Source of the DNA: JACJXF01 sp964404825
GTDB lineage: Bacteria; Bacteroidota; Bacteroidia; Bacteroidales; GCA-2748055
Reading direction: 5' to 3'
Length of the DNA: 64,000 nucleotides
Assembly (NCBI GenBank): GCA_964404825.1
Contig: CAYOLQ010000006.1
Coordinates: 1 to 64,000, forward strand
The notes beneath the pieces were generated by a model that made no database searches, was not told the origin of the DNA, and saw only the letters and a list, made by a program, of their open reading frames with translations. Shown piece by piece: positions 56,892 to 64,000 of this stretch. How positions within the stretch are numbered: position 1 is the stretch's first letter; the number at the start of each line of letters is the position of its first letter. Made by a program: the position numbers and the translations under genes.

Positions 56892-58303
56892 TGAAAAGAG
56901 GAAATCTCATAGCAAATCTCGACTGGATTACCGTTATGCTATTTTTGTTGATGGTTTTTCTGGGATGGCTGAATATTTTCTCGGCCGTTTACAGCGATAG
57001 CCATCCTAGTATTCTTGATTTTGACCAGAAATACGGAAAGCAATTTCTTTGGATTCTTGCAGCAATTTTTATTGCAATTGCAATTTTAGTGATTGATCAC
57101 AGGTTTTATGAGTTTTTCGGTTATTTTATATATGGAATTGCAATTTTTACTCTATTGGCAGTGCTTATAATTGGAAAAGAAATTAACGGTTCAAAAAGCT
57201 GGTTTGTAATGGGAGGATTCCAGATACAGCCCTCCGAATTTGCAAAACCAGCTGTTGCTCTGGCACTGGCCAAATATTTAAGCACATTTAATATTAATAT
57301 TCATAAGGCCAGGACATTTCTTAAAGTAGCCATTATCATTTTTCTACCATCCCTGCTAATTTTACTTCAACCGGATACCGGATCCGCTCTGGTATTCTTT
57401 GCTTTTGTTTTACCTCTTTACCGCGAGGGATTTTCGGGGATGATACTGATAACCATGTTTACATTTGCACTGTTATTCATTCTTGTACTTTTAATTAATG
57501 AATTGATTCTTCTGTTTATAATTTTATTTGTTGCTTTCCTCGCCTGCTGGTTACTTTTCAGAAATATCAAAACTTTTATCACAACTCTCCTTATTTATAC
57601 TGGCTATTTTATACTTATTTATGGAATAGCTTATGCCATGGGTAAGGAAAATGCATATTATGCATCTGCTCTGATTGCCTTTGGCTTATCTGTGGCGACT
57701 TATCTGGCTTTAGTATATTTTTACAGGATTCGCAATGCTGTTAAATTGCTTCTTGCGATTGCAGTAGTTGTGGTTTATACTGTGGCGGTAGATTTTGCTT
57801 TTGAAAATTTTCTAAGCGATTATCAGCAAAGGCGCGTGAACATCATGCTGGGTATTCAGAGCGACCCTCTTGGAGCAGGCTACAATGTGAATCAATCTTT
57901 AATTGCCATCGGATCAGGTGGATTCTCGGGAAAAGGGTTTTTACAGGGCACACAAACGAAACTCGATTTTGTACCTGAACAAAGCACAGACTTCATTTTT
58001 TGTACGGTCGGAGAGGAATGGGGATTTTTGGGAGCATTCTTTATAACCGGCTTATTCCTTGCGCTATTTTTCAGACTAATACAGCTGGCCGAGAGGCAGA
58101 AAGAAACTTTTGCCAGGGTTTATGGCTATGGGGTTATAAGCGTAATATTTATTCATTTCTTCATTAACATTGCAATGACGATAGGATTTTTTCCTGTGGT
58201 AGGTATACCTCTGCCTTTTTTCAGTTACGGAGGTTCGTCGTTGTGGGCATTTACAATACTTCTGTTTATTTTTCTGAGACTGGATGCCGGTAGACTGGAA
58301 TGA
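56891..58303 (+). CDS. rodA: Peptidoglycan glycosyltransferase RodA (SEDS family)
   Basis: A 470-residue membrane protein with a GTG start overlapping the mrdA stop by one base. SEDS landmarks are W-F-x-x-G-G-F-Q-I-Q-P-S-E-F-A-K near residue 100, L-Q-P-D-T-G-S-A-L near residue 158, the extracellular Q-S-x-I-A-I-G-S-G-G-F-x-G-K-G segment and F-F-S-Y-G-G-S-S-L near residue 443. The middle has several extra helices compared with the compact E. coli protein, as is common in Bacteroidota. It polymerises lipid II as partner of PBP2. It is the last gene of the cell-shape run. Confidence 0.94.
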   Translation: MKRGNLIANLDWITVMLFLLMVFLGWLNIFSAVYSDSHPSILDFDQKYGKQFLWILAAIFIAIAILVIDHRFYEFFGYFIYGIAIFTLLAVLIIGKEINGSKSWFVMGGFQIQPSEFAKPAVALALAKYLSTFNINIHKARTFLKVAIIIFLPSLLILLQPDTGSALVFFAFVLPLYREGFSGMILITMFTFALLFILVLLINELILLFIILFVAFLACWLLFRNIKTFITTLLIYTGYFILIYGIAYAMGKENAYYASALIAFGLSVATYLALVYFYRIRNAVKLLLAIAVVVVYTVAVDFAFENFLSDYQQRRVNIMLGIQSDPLGAGYNVNQSLIAIGSGGFSGKGFLQGTQTKLDFVPEQSTDFIFCTVGEEWGFLGAFFITGLFLALFFRLIQLAERQKETFARVYGYGVISVIFIHFFINIAMTIGFFPVVGIPLPFFSYGGSSLWAFTILLFIFLRLDAGRLE

Positions 58304-58325
58304 TAATAACCCGAGTTAACCTGTC

Positions 58326-58354
58326 ATTCCGATCCGCCTAAGGCAGAGAGGAAT
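58326..58354. repeat. Short hairpin repeat of the intergenic ATTCC/GGAAT kind
   Basis: ATTCC, five bases, GCC-TAA-GGC, five bases, then GGAAT folds into a stem with an internal loop. It is preceded by GTC and followed by CTC. Very similar GTCATTCCGA...GAGGAATCT elements are common dispersed intergenic repeats in bacterial genomes. Only this copy was seen in the window. Confidence 0.45.
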
Positions 58355-58402
58355 CTCATAAGATTTACCAGACAACAATGATTACTTATCTTTAAAAGTC
58401 TA

Positions 58403-59011
58403 TTATTCAGTCACCCTGGGAAGGCCTGTAATTATTCCATGTTCATTTTCCACAAAAATGCGGATATCGTCGAAGAACATGAGAAACTCATTACGCATTT
58501 CCACTTCTCTTTCTCTCAGTATGCCAACTGCGAAAGTTGAATAATCAGGAAGAGAGGTGCGGCTTGACATACGGTGCAATACTTCTTCAATACCATCAAT
58601 ACTGGAATATTTTAACAGCCAGTTGTTCCTGATAAAGTTGGGAAACCAGTTTTTTATCCCCTGAGGATAATCATAATAATGCTTCTTAAGTGTTGCGAAG
58701 ACATAATCAACATATGTATTAAGCTCTACCGGACTATAAACATCCCAACTGCTCGATAAAAAATAGTCGTAGAATATATCCGTCACAATTCCTGAGTACT
58801 TTCCATATTTTTCTGAAACATGCGCCCGGCTTAGTTTTGTAACAGGGTGACTATCGGTATAGCTGTCGATATAACGGTGCAGCATAATGCCTTTTCTGAT
58901 TTTTTCAGGATAGTACAGGTATTCCTTTCCCTTTACATAATCACCAATAAAATTACCCACCATAATTTCTTCATGGTTACCGGAAAGATAGAGATGGGCA
59001 AGAAAATTCAT
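58403..59011 (-). CDS. Acyl carrier protein phosphodiesterase-like protein (AcpH/DUF479)
   Basis: I chose the ATG at 59011 (202 residues), because the family begins M-N-F-L-A-H-L-Y-L-S; the longer frame from 59128 would add 39 residues of no visible homology. Conserved pieces are G-N-F-I-G-D-Y-V-K-G near residue 20, H-R-Y-I-D-S-Y-T-D-S-H-P near residue 45 and D-I-F-Y-D-Y-F-L near residue 78, which contain the histidines and aspartates of a metal-dependent HD-like site. E. coli AcpH removes the phosphopantetheine arm from acyl carrier protein; many relatives have no proven function. Confidence 0.85.
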   Translation of the reverse strand: MNFLAHLYLSGNHEEIMVGNFIGDYVKGKEYLYYPEKIRKGIMLHRYIDSYTDSHPVTKLSRAHVSEKYGKYSGIVTDIFYDYFLSSSWDVYSPVELNTYVDYVFATLKKHYYDYPQGIKNWFPNFIRNNWLLKYSSIDGIEEVLHRMSSRTSLPDYSTFAVGILREREVEMRNEFLMFFDDIRIFVENEHGIITGLPRVTE

Positions 59012-59250
59012 CAGAACTGTTTGAAAGATTATATAACGTACACTAGCTCTGTAAATTACAATAATCGCACCATTTTTCCTAACTATTTGGCTAAAAGCAG
59101 GATCTGATTTTTTGATATTATTAAACATATAATCATTTACTTGTTCCCATACTCTTTAAACGTCAATAAATCAATACTATAAGCTAATTGTATTTATTCT
59201 GAAAATAATCAATGTATGTTATTTAATAGCTTGTATTTATCTCAAAAAGA

Positions 59251-59258
59251 TAACTTTG
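59251..59258 (+). promoter_or_regulatory. Bacteroidota -7 element of the cyclic-DPG-synthetase-like gene
   Basis: TAACTTTG matches TAnnTTTG exactly, 29-36 bases upstream of the ATG at 59287. A TTG 17 bases further upstream (59231-59233) is a short-spaced -33 candidate. Confidence 0.5.
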
Positions 59259-59286
59259 CTTTTCAAAAATTAATAACGAAAACTAT

Positions 59287-60630
59287 ATGACTCCAAAAAA
59301 TGTAATTATTATTGGCGCTGCAGGACGCGATTTTCACAATTTCAATACGTATTTCAGAGATAATGATCAATATAATGTTGTTGCTTTTACAGCTGCTCAG
59401 ATTCCGGATATTGACGGTAGAAAATATCCGGCAGAACTTGGAGGCAGACTTTATCCGAAGGGTATTCCAATTTTTGCAGAATCTGATCTCCCTAAACTGA
59501 TTCATGATCTTAAGGTTGACGATTGTGTTTTTTCATATAGCGATGTCCCATATAACCGTGTTATGGGAGTCAGCGCAATTGTTAATGCTGCCGGAGCAAA
59601 TTTTGTTTTGTTAGGTACAAGGGATACTCAGATAAAGAGCACAAAACCGGTAATTGCTGTCGGAGCAGTGAGAACAGGATGCGGGAAAAGTCAGACCTCA
59701 AGGAGGATTATCGAAATCCTGATGGAAAAAGGTCTGAAAGTAGTAGCCATCCGTCATCCCATGCCCTACGGCGATCTGAATGCGCAGAAAGTGCAGCGTT
59801 TCGCGGTTCTTTCTGACCTTGAAAAGCACAAATGCACCGTTGAAGAAATGGAGGAATATGAACCTCATGTGGTGAGAGGAAATGTAATATACGCCGGAGT
59901 TGATTATGAAGCAATTCTGAGAGCCGCAGAAAATGATCCTTCAGGTTGTGATGTTATTCTCTGGGATGGGGGAAATAACGACTTCCCGTTTTATAAGTCC
60001 GATCTTACAGTAACGGTTACTGACCCGCATCGTCCGGGAAATGAATTGTCTTATTATCCCGGGGAAGTAACTCTTCGTATTGCAGACGTGGTTGTTATAA
60101 ATAAAATTGACAGTGCTGATCCTGCTTCAATTCAAATAGTCAGGGAAAGTATTGAAAAGGTAAATCCGAAAGCAATTGTAATCGATGGAGCATCTCCAAT
60201 TTCAGTAGATGATCCCTCCCTTATAAGAGGAAAGAGAGTGCTTGTTGTTGAAGACGGACCAACCCTTACTCATGGTGAAATGAAACTTGGGGCAGGCATT
60301 GTTGCAGCCCGTAAATTCGGAGCCTCTGAAATGGTTGATCCCAGACCTTTTACTGTTGGGAAATTATCTGAAACTTTCCGTATTTATCCGAATATCGGGT
60401 CTTTATTACCTGCAATGGGTTACGGTAAAGAGCAATTAAAAGATCTTGAAACAACAATTAATAATACGGATTGTGATTCTGTTATTATTGCCACACCGAT
60501 TGATCTTAACAGAATTATAAAGATTAAAAAGCCGAATACCAGGGTTTATTATGATCTGCAGGAAATTGGAAAGCCGGATTTGACGGATATACTTGATGAT
60601 TTTGTAGGGAAGGCGGGATTGAAAAGGTAA
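59287..60630 (+). CDS. Cyclic 2,3-diphosphoglycerate synthetase-like P-loop protein
   Basis: A 447-residue cytoplasmic protein. The N-terminal third is a Rossmann-like domain starting K-N-V-I-I-I-G-A-A-G-R-D-F-H-N-F-N; the middle has a P-loop, G-A-V-R-T-G-C-G-K-S at residues 126-135, followed by V-V-A-I-R-H-P-M-P-Y-G-D-L and W-D-G-G-N-N-D. A V-V-I-N-K-I-D segment near residue 274 resembles the NKxD guanine motif. Family members in methanogens make cyclic 2,3-diphosphoglycerate; bacterial relatives are usually annotated only as GTPase or by that name, without proof. The gene stands alone, with its own promoter and a strong terminator. Its stop codon lies inside a tandem repeat. Confidence 0.85.
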   Translation: MTPKNVIIIGAAGRDFHNFNTYFRDNDQYNVVAFTAAQIPDIDGRKYPAELGGRLYPKGIPIFAESDLPKLIHDLKVDDCVFSYSDVPYNRVMGVSAIVNAAGANFVLLGTRDTQIKSTKPVIAVGAVRTGCGKSQTSRRIIEILMEKGLKVVAIRHPMPYGDLNAQKVQRFAVLSDLEKHKCTVEEMEEYEPHVVRGNVIYAGVDYEAILRAAENDPSGCDVILWDGGNNDFPFYKSDLTVTVTDPHRPGNELSYYPGEVTLRIADVVVINKIDSADPASIQIVRESIEKVNPKAIVIDGASPISVDDPSLIRGKRVLVVEDGPTLTHGEMKLGAGIVAARKFGASEMVDPRPFTVGKLSETFRIYPNIGSLLPAMGYGKEQLKDLETTINNTDCDSVIIATPIDLNRIIKIKKPNTRVYYDLQEIGKPDLTDILDDFVGKAGLKR

Positions 60631-60665
60631 CGAGGTAACGAGGTAACGGGGTGAAGGGGTGACGG
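60626..60665 (+). repeat. Five-unit 8-base tandem repeat starting at the gene end
   Basis: Units GGTAACGA, GGTAACGA, GGTAACGG, GGTGAAGG and GGTGACGG follow one another. The first unit contains the stop codon (60628-60630) of the preceding gene, and the copies decay in the 3' direction. It looks like slippage-generated DNA. Confidence 0.65.
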
Positions 60666-61109
60666 GCGATGTTACTGGGTGACGAGAAATAGAAAAAGAG
60701 AGTTGTCACAGCAAGACAACTCTCTTTTATTTGAATTAAGAACAAATGAACGATATCATCCTCTAAACTCAAGCAGTAAAACATCGTCATTCAACAACTG
60801 TATTCAACTTCACGGCGACATCAGACTATCACTATCCAATCGTTCATTTGCTGTTAAACAATGGAAACTGTTTTTGGTTTACTTTTTTGGCCTAAAGGTT
60901 AAACAAATTTATAGCTGTAACGAATACTTTTACACATAAATAATCTGGAATTACCCATATCCATTGTGTTTCAGAAAGGATTTCTAAATAAGCTCTTAAT
61001 AGAACTCATTTCTTATTGAACACAGAAAAGTATTAATTTACATATACATTTGAGAATAATATTTTTCCCTGTTCACTAAAACATCCCGGTTACTTAATTA
61101 TCCCCGGCT
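60631..61109. other. Intergenic region with tandem repeat and terminator
   Basis: This 479-base gap contains most of the tandem repeat (to 60665), the terminator at 60694-60728 and then about 380 AT-rich bases without a convincing gene. An 86-codon open frame crosses the terminator and has no family likeness, so it was not called. Confidence 0.5.
60694..60728 (+). terminator. Strong intrinsic terminator
   Basis: A perfect 14-base inverted repeat (AAAAGAGAGTTGTC and GACAACTCTCTTTT) with a 7-base loop, ending in a T run, 64 bases after the stop at 60630. The A-rich upstream arm makes it potentially bidirectional. Confidence 0.85.
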
Positions 61110-61358
61110 ATGAGAGTTTATTGGTTTACGGTCTTTATTATTATTCTCAATGTTCCATTTGGTTATTGGAGGCACCGTGTTAAAAAATTCAGTATTTCCT
61201 GGATTTTGGCAATTCATATACCGGTAATCTTACTGATTTCAGCAAGGTTTATTTTTCATATTCCCTTTCAATTCATAGTATTACCATTTACTCTGATTGC
61301 ATTTTTTCTGGGGCAGTATCTCGGGGGAAGATTATTTCGTATAGCTACCGACAAGTGA
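61110..61358 (+). CDS. Small membrane protein of unknown function
   Basis: An 82-residue protein that is almost entirely hydrophobic, with three likely helices at about residues 3-20, 30-48 and 51-73 and a short basic loop (W-R-H-R-V-K-K) that places the first loop in the cytoplasm. The G-Q-Y-L-G-G-R-L ending resembles small conserved membrane proteins of Bacteroidota, but I cannot name a family. It stands between the terminator and the convergent pgi gene. Confidence 0.55.
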   Translation: MRVYWFTVFIIILNVPFGYWRHRVKKFSISWILAIHIPVILLISARFIFHIPFQFIVLPFTLIAFFLGQYLGGRLFRIATDK

Positions 61359-61375
61359 TGAACGCATCGGTTCAT
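61358..61375. terminator. Weak hairpin between convergent genes
   Basis: ATGAAC-GCATCG-GTTCAT forms a 6-base stem overlapping the stop of the small membrane protein gene and ending 10 bases before the pgi stop. There is no T tract; a terminator role is only possible. Confidence 0.3.
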
Positions 61376-61384
61376 AATACCTTG

Positions 61385-62734
61385 TTACCCTTTTACTCTG
61401 ACCTTAATTTTCTTTGTTTCCTCTTCAAACCCGGGTTTCTCAAGTAATGCAAACATATTTTTCTTATATGCTTCCACCCCGGGCTGATTAAATGGATTTA
61501 CTCCGAGAAGGTACCCGCTTATACCGCATGCTATTTCAAAGAAATATACCAACTGACCAAGGTTGTATTCAGAGATTTTATCGATCGTAATACGGATATT
61601 TGGAACTCCGCCGTCTACATGGGCAAGCATGGTCCCAAGCTCAGCCATTTTATTAACCTCGTCAATTCTTTTTCCGGCTATATAATTGAGCTGGTCGAAA
61701 TCGTCTTTGTCTGAGGGGATTATGAGTTTCGTATCAGGATTTTCAACAGAAATAACGGTTTCGAAGATATGACGTTCTCCATCCTGAATGTATTGTCCCA
61801 TAGAATGCAGATCGGCTGTGAAATTTACACTTGCCGGGAAAATACCTTTACCGTCTTTGCCTTCACTTTCCCCGTACAACTGTTTCCACCATTCTGAAAA
61901 ATAAAGAAGTTTATTATTGAAATTAGCCAGAATTTCCACTTTTTTCCCTTTACGGTACAGGGCATCCCTTGTTGCCGCATAGATGGCTGCAGGGTTTTTA
62001 CTGAAAGGGATTTCAGGTGAGGTGGATTTTTCCATTGCAATCGCACCGGATATGAACTCACGGATATTGAAACCGGCAACTGCAATTGGGATAAGCCCTA
62101 CAGGTGTAAGTACCGAAAATCGACCGCCAATGTCATCTGAAATAATAAAGGATTTGTACCCTTCTTTATCAGCCATTTTTCGGAGAGCACCTTTAGCCTC
62201 ATCAGTTATTGCAATGATTCTGTTTTTTGCTGTTTCTTTTCCTTCTTTTTTCTCGAGATGAGTTTTCAGAATACGGAAAGCCAGGGCAGGCTCTGTGGTT
62301 GTTCCGCTTTTTGATATAACGGCGATTCCGTATTTCTTTTTATCAAGGATTTCAAGAAGTTCTGTAATGTAATCCTCACCGATATTCTGACCGGCAAAGA
62401 TTATCTGAGGGTTTCCTTTTTGTTGATCCATCCACACAAAATTATTGCTCAGAGCATCAATTATTGCTTTGGCACCCAGATACGAACCACCAATACCAAC
62501 AACCACAAGAATGTCAATATTCTTTCTTAAGGTTTCAGCAGTTTTTTCTATATCGGATATAAGTGCGGCCGGTAAAGTTGATGGAAGGTCGAGCCATCCC
62601 AGAAAATCATTGCCTTCACCGGATTTTTGGTATAATTTTTTTAGTTGCTCCTTAACTTTTGGCTCCGAAGAATTAACAGATGATTCGGTAACAAATCCAT
62701 ATACTTTCGAAATGTCTAATTTTAAATTGCTCAT
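61385..62734 (-). CDS. pgi: Glucose-6-phosphate isomerase
   Basis: A 449-residue enzyme starting M-S-N-L-K-L-D-I-S at 62734, four bases from an assembly gap; an open frame running on through the gap is an artefact of the N run. Family features are V-V-G-I-G-G-S-Y-L-G-A-K near residue 73, the S-K-S-G-T-T-T-E-P phosphate-binding loop near residue 140, G-G-R-F-S-V-L-T near residue 200 and E-W-W-K-Q-L-Y-G-E-S-E-G-K near residue 285. The compact size matches the bacterial short-form isomerase. It interconverts glucose-6-phosphate and fructose-6-phosphate. Confidence 0.95.
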   Translation of the reverse strand: MSNLKLDISKVYGFVTESSVNSSEPKVKEQLKKLYQKSGEGNDFLGWLDLPSTLPAALISDIEKTAETLRKNIDILVVVGIGGSYLGAKAIIDALSNNFVWMDQQKGNPQIIFAGQNIGEDYITELLEILDKKKYGIAVISKSGTTTEPALAFRILKTHLEKKEGKETAKNRIIAITDEAKGALRKMADKEGYKSFIISDDIGGRFSVLTPVGLIPIAVAGFNIREFISGAIAMEKSTSPEIPFSKNPAAIYAATRDALYRKGKKVEILANFNNKLLYFSEWWKQLYGESEGKDGKGIFPASVNFTADLHSMGQYIQDGERHIFETVISVENPDTKLIIPSDKDDFDQLNYIAGKRIDEVNKMAELGTMLAHVDGGVPNIRITIDKISEYNLGQLVYFFEIACGISGYLLGVNPFNQPGVEAYKKNMFALLEKPGFEEETKKIKVRVKG

Positions 62735-62738
62735 TTTT

Positions 62739-62838
62739 NNNNNNNNNNNNNNNNNNNNNNNNNNNNNNNNNNNNNNNNNNNNNNNNNNNNNNNNNNNNNN
62801 NNNNNNNNNNNNNNNNNNNNNNNNNNNNNNNNNNNNNN
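62739..62838. other. Assembly gap of 100 N
   Basis: One hundred undetermined bases between pgi and the DUF6340 gene. The round number suggests a scaffolding placeholder of unknown true length. It removes the 3' end of the DUF6340 gene and the promoter region of pgi. Confidence 0.97.
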
Positions 62839-63773
62839 TCATTAATTCTTTCACCAATAATATAGGAATAATTCCGGGATCCTTTGTTATTATATTTTCC
62901 CCACGCAGCAGTTGCCCATTTTTTGGCTTCGGGCAGATCCCCCTTAATTTCATAAATTACTGCCAGATTGTGTGCTGCTCTGCCTTTAACTTTTCGTTTA
63001 TTCGATTCCATAGCCGAGGTGAGCAGTTCAATAGCTGAAGTCCAGTCATTGGCTTCCATCATTCTTGCTCCTGCTCTAAGATCCTGATTGCGTTTGCCTT
63101 TTCTGTAATATTCTCTTACAATTGTGAACCACGACGGAGCAATCCTTTGTCCGTACATATATCCGGCATCGTAACTCACTCTCCTGATTGCCTTGGTTTT
63201 TTCAACAGCCCTGTTAATAGCTCCGGCAACCGAATTCACCTGCCCTCCCCAAACCATCTCATGTCTGAACTGATTCTGGTCAAAAATTTCCTGTTGTGCA
63301 GGGTCGTAGAACCTGAAACCTACAGACACAAATACCATGCTTGTCGGAATAATGTAATCGCTGTCGAATAATTCAAGACTTATAATTGCATCTACCTTGA
63401 ATTCATCGCACAGAGCAGAAATCTCAGTCCAGGTTAAAACTGCAGGAAATTCATTGGATTTGCCTTCTTTCTGAAGAATTTTTTCTGTTCTTACAACTTC
63501 AAAACGCTCTGAATAAAGAAGCATTTCAATTAAACCATCAATAGCATACTGGGAAGCAATTTTATCTTCACCAAAAAGCTCACCGGTAAGCCCTTCTTCA
63601 ATAATATTGCGTGAATCCTTTGACTGGACAGAACGGTCAATAATTGCAACAGAACGTATATGATCAGGTACATCAATAAATGAAGGTCTTTTTGCCTGAA
63701 AGCGAATATCAGCTGCATAGCTGCCTGTAATCGCTGATAAAAAAATAACTAAAAGAAGTATTAATTTTCTCAT
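62839..63773 (-). CDS. DUF6340 family secreted protein, C-terminus lost in an assembly gap
   Basis: The visible 311 residues start with a signal peptide (about 1-20, ending SYAAD), followed by a conserved beta/alpha segment (I-R-S-V-A-I-I-D-R-S near residue 40, V-D-A-I-I-S-L-E near residue 130) and a helical TPR-like region (about 225-300) with A-H-N-L-A-V-I-Y-E-I-K-G-D-L. This matches DUF6340, a Bacteroidota family of unknown function thought to be lipid-anchored or periplasmic. The frame runs open into the 100-N gap, so the end is missing. A TAGTTTTG element just upstream is a good -7 promoter match. Confidence 0.78.
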
Positions 63774-63792
63774 AATTTTAGTTTTAAAAAAA

Positions 63793-63800
63793 CAAAACTA
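63793..63800 (-). promoter_or_regulatory. Bacteroidota -7 element for the DUF6340 gene
   Basis: Minus-strand TAGTTTTG fits TAnnTTTG, 20-27 bases upstream of the start at 63773. No clear -33 TTTG was found. Confidence 0.4.
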
Positions 63801-63808
63801 CAAATTAG

Positions 63809-63827
63809 ATGCCATTATTCATGGCAT
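63809..63827. promoter_or_regulatory. Perfect dyad between divergent genes
   Basis: ATGCCAT-TATTC-ATGGCAT is a perfect 7-base inverted repeat between the DUF6340 gene and the acyltransferase-like gene, next to both -7 elements. An operator is possible. Confidence 0.35.
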
Positions 63828-63854
63828 ACAATCAATAAAATATAGTTTTCCTTA

Positions 63855-63862
63855 TATATTTG
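63855..63862 (+). promoter_or_regulatory. Bacteroidota -7 element for the acyltransferase-like gene
   Basis: TATATTTG matches TAnnTTTG exactly, 26-33 bases upstream of the ATG at 63888. Confidence 0.45.
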
Positions 63863-63887
63863 TGTTAATTGTAACTAACATCGCATA

Positions 63888-64000
63888 ATGGAAGAAGTTA
63901 TTAAAACAATAAACATTGAAGAAGCTTTCAGAAGCAGTAAATCCGGCATGGTGAGGTCTCTTCCTGGGTTTGTAATCAGGGTTATAGAAAAGCTCATTTA
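63888..64000 (+). CDS. Probable lysophospholipid acyltransferase, N-terminal fragment
   Basis: Only 37 codons are visible before the window ends. The sequence EEAFRSSKSGMVRSLPGFV, followed by I-R-V-I-E-K-L-I, resembles the N-terminus of Bacteroidota 1-acyl-sn-glycerol-3-phosphate acyltransferases (PlsC/OlsA-like), where a similar R-S-K-N-P-x-L-x-x-x-L-P-G-F-V pattern is common. The catalytic H-x-x-x-x-D lies outside the window, so this call rests on the start only. Confidence 0.5.
   Translation, partial: MEEVIKTINIEEAFRSSKSGMVRSLPGFVIRVIEKLI

Noticed and set aside
59012..59128. 39-residue N-terminal extension of the AcpH-like protein
   Set aside because: The family starts at M-N-F-L-A-H-L-Y-L-S; the extra residues show no conservation pattern.
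60679..60939. Open frame of 86 codons after the cyclic-DPG-synthetase-like gene
   Set aside because: It runs straight through a perfect intrinsic terminator and its translation has no family features.
62445..63038. Long plus-strand frame spanning the 100-N gap
   Set aside because: It lies opposite pgi and the DUF6340 gene and is kept open only by the N run.

Overview
The window looks like a chromosomal piece of a Bacteroidota bacterium, probably a free-living polysaccharide degrader of the Bacteroidales/Marinilabiliales type. The evidence is the set of Bacteroidota-specific families (DUF3078, DUF6340, long FtsX-fold ABC permeases), the purH-mreBCD-mrdA-rodA order, several promoters with the Bacteroidota -7 element TAnnTTTG, and AT-rich intergenic DNA. 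Runs of N at 17655-17664 and 62739-62838 show a draft scaffold, possibly a metagenome assembly. No tRNA, rRNA, CRISPR array, insertion sequence or SusC/SusD pair was seen.

Positions 1-30736 are a plus-strand carbohydrate catabolism island, interrupted near its start by an ABC permease, a DUF3078 protein and a convergent TPR protein. It encodes secreted enzymes: three BNR/Asp-box beta-propellers, two PQQ-type beta-propellers, two right-handed beta-helix proteins, a GH29 alpha-L-fucosidase, two formylglycine-type sulfatases (one fused to an extra C-terminal domain and broken by an assembly gap) and a PHP-type metallohydrolase. These lead into intracellular sugar-acid genes: a YhcH/NanQ-like protein, a 2-hydroxyacid dehydrogenase, a DgoD-type galactonate dehydratase, an HpaI-type aldolase and a LacI regulator. 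The likely substrate is a sulfated, fucose- or galactose-containing glycan whose sugar acids are dehydrated and split to pyruvate plus an aldehyde. Gene remnants at 6468-6599 and 20579-20807 show that the island is being rearranged.

Positions 30728-34143 hold a minus-strand trio that echoes the first set: a second HpaI-type aldolase, a second 2-hydroxyacid dehydrogenase and a BASS-family transporter. Positions 34144-40455 hold an AraC regulator divergent from an operon of a URO-D-family protein, a TIM-barrel isomerase-like protein, a 753-residue fusion of desaturase-type diiron oxygenase, Rieske ferredoxin and NqrF-like reductase, and a RhaT-type sugar symporter. The fusion resembles separate MocD, MocE and MocF proteins joined into one chain. 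My hypothesis is that this operon imports and oxidatively O-demethylates a methylated sugar. It is the best candidate here for an undescribed system.

Positions 40802-51011 hold signalling and housekeeping genes: two histidine kinases, a HAMP/GAF sensor without an output domain, a YkgJ-like cysteine-cluster protein, a PatB-type lyase, a thioesterase, ksgA and a MacB-type permease. Positions 51170-58303 are the purH and cell-shape/elongasome operon. Positions 58403-64000 hold an AcpH-like protein, a cyclic-2,3-diphosphoglycerate-synthetase-like P-loop protein with a strong terminator, a small membrane protein, pgi, a DUF6340 protein cut by a gap and the start of an acyltransferase-like gene. 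A recurring intergenic motif, WWAAGTACAWT, marks several promoters of the catabolic half and may be an operator.
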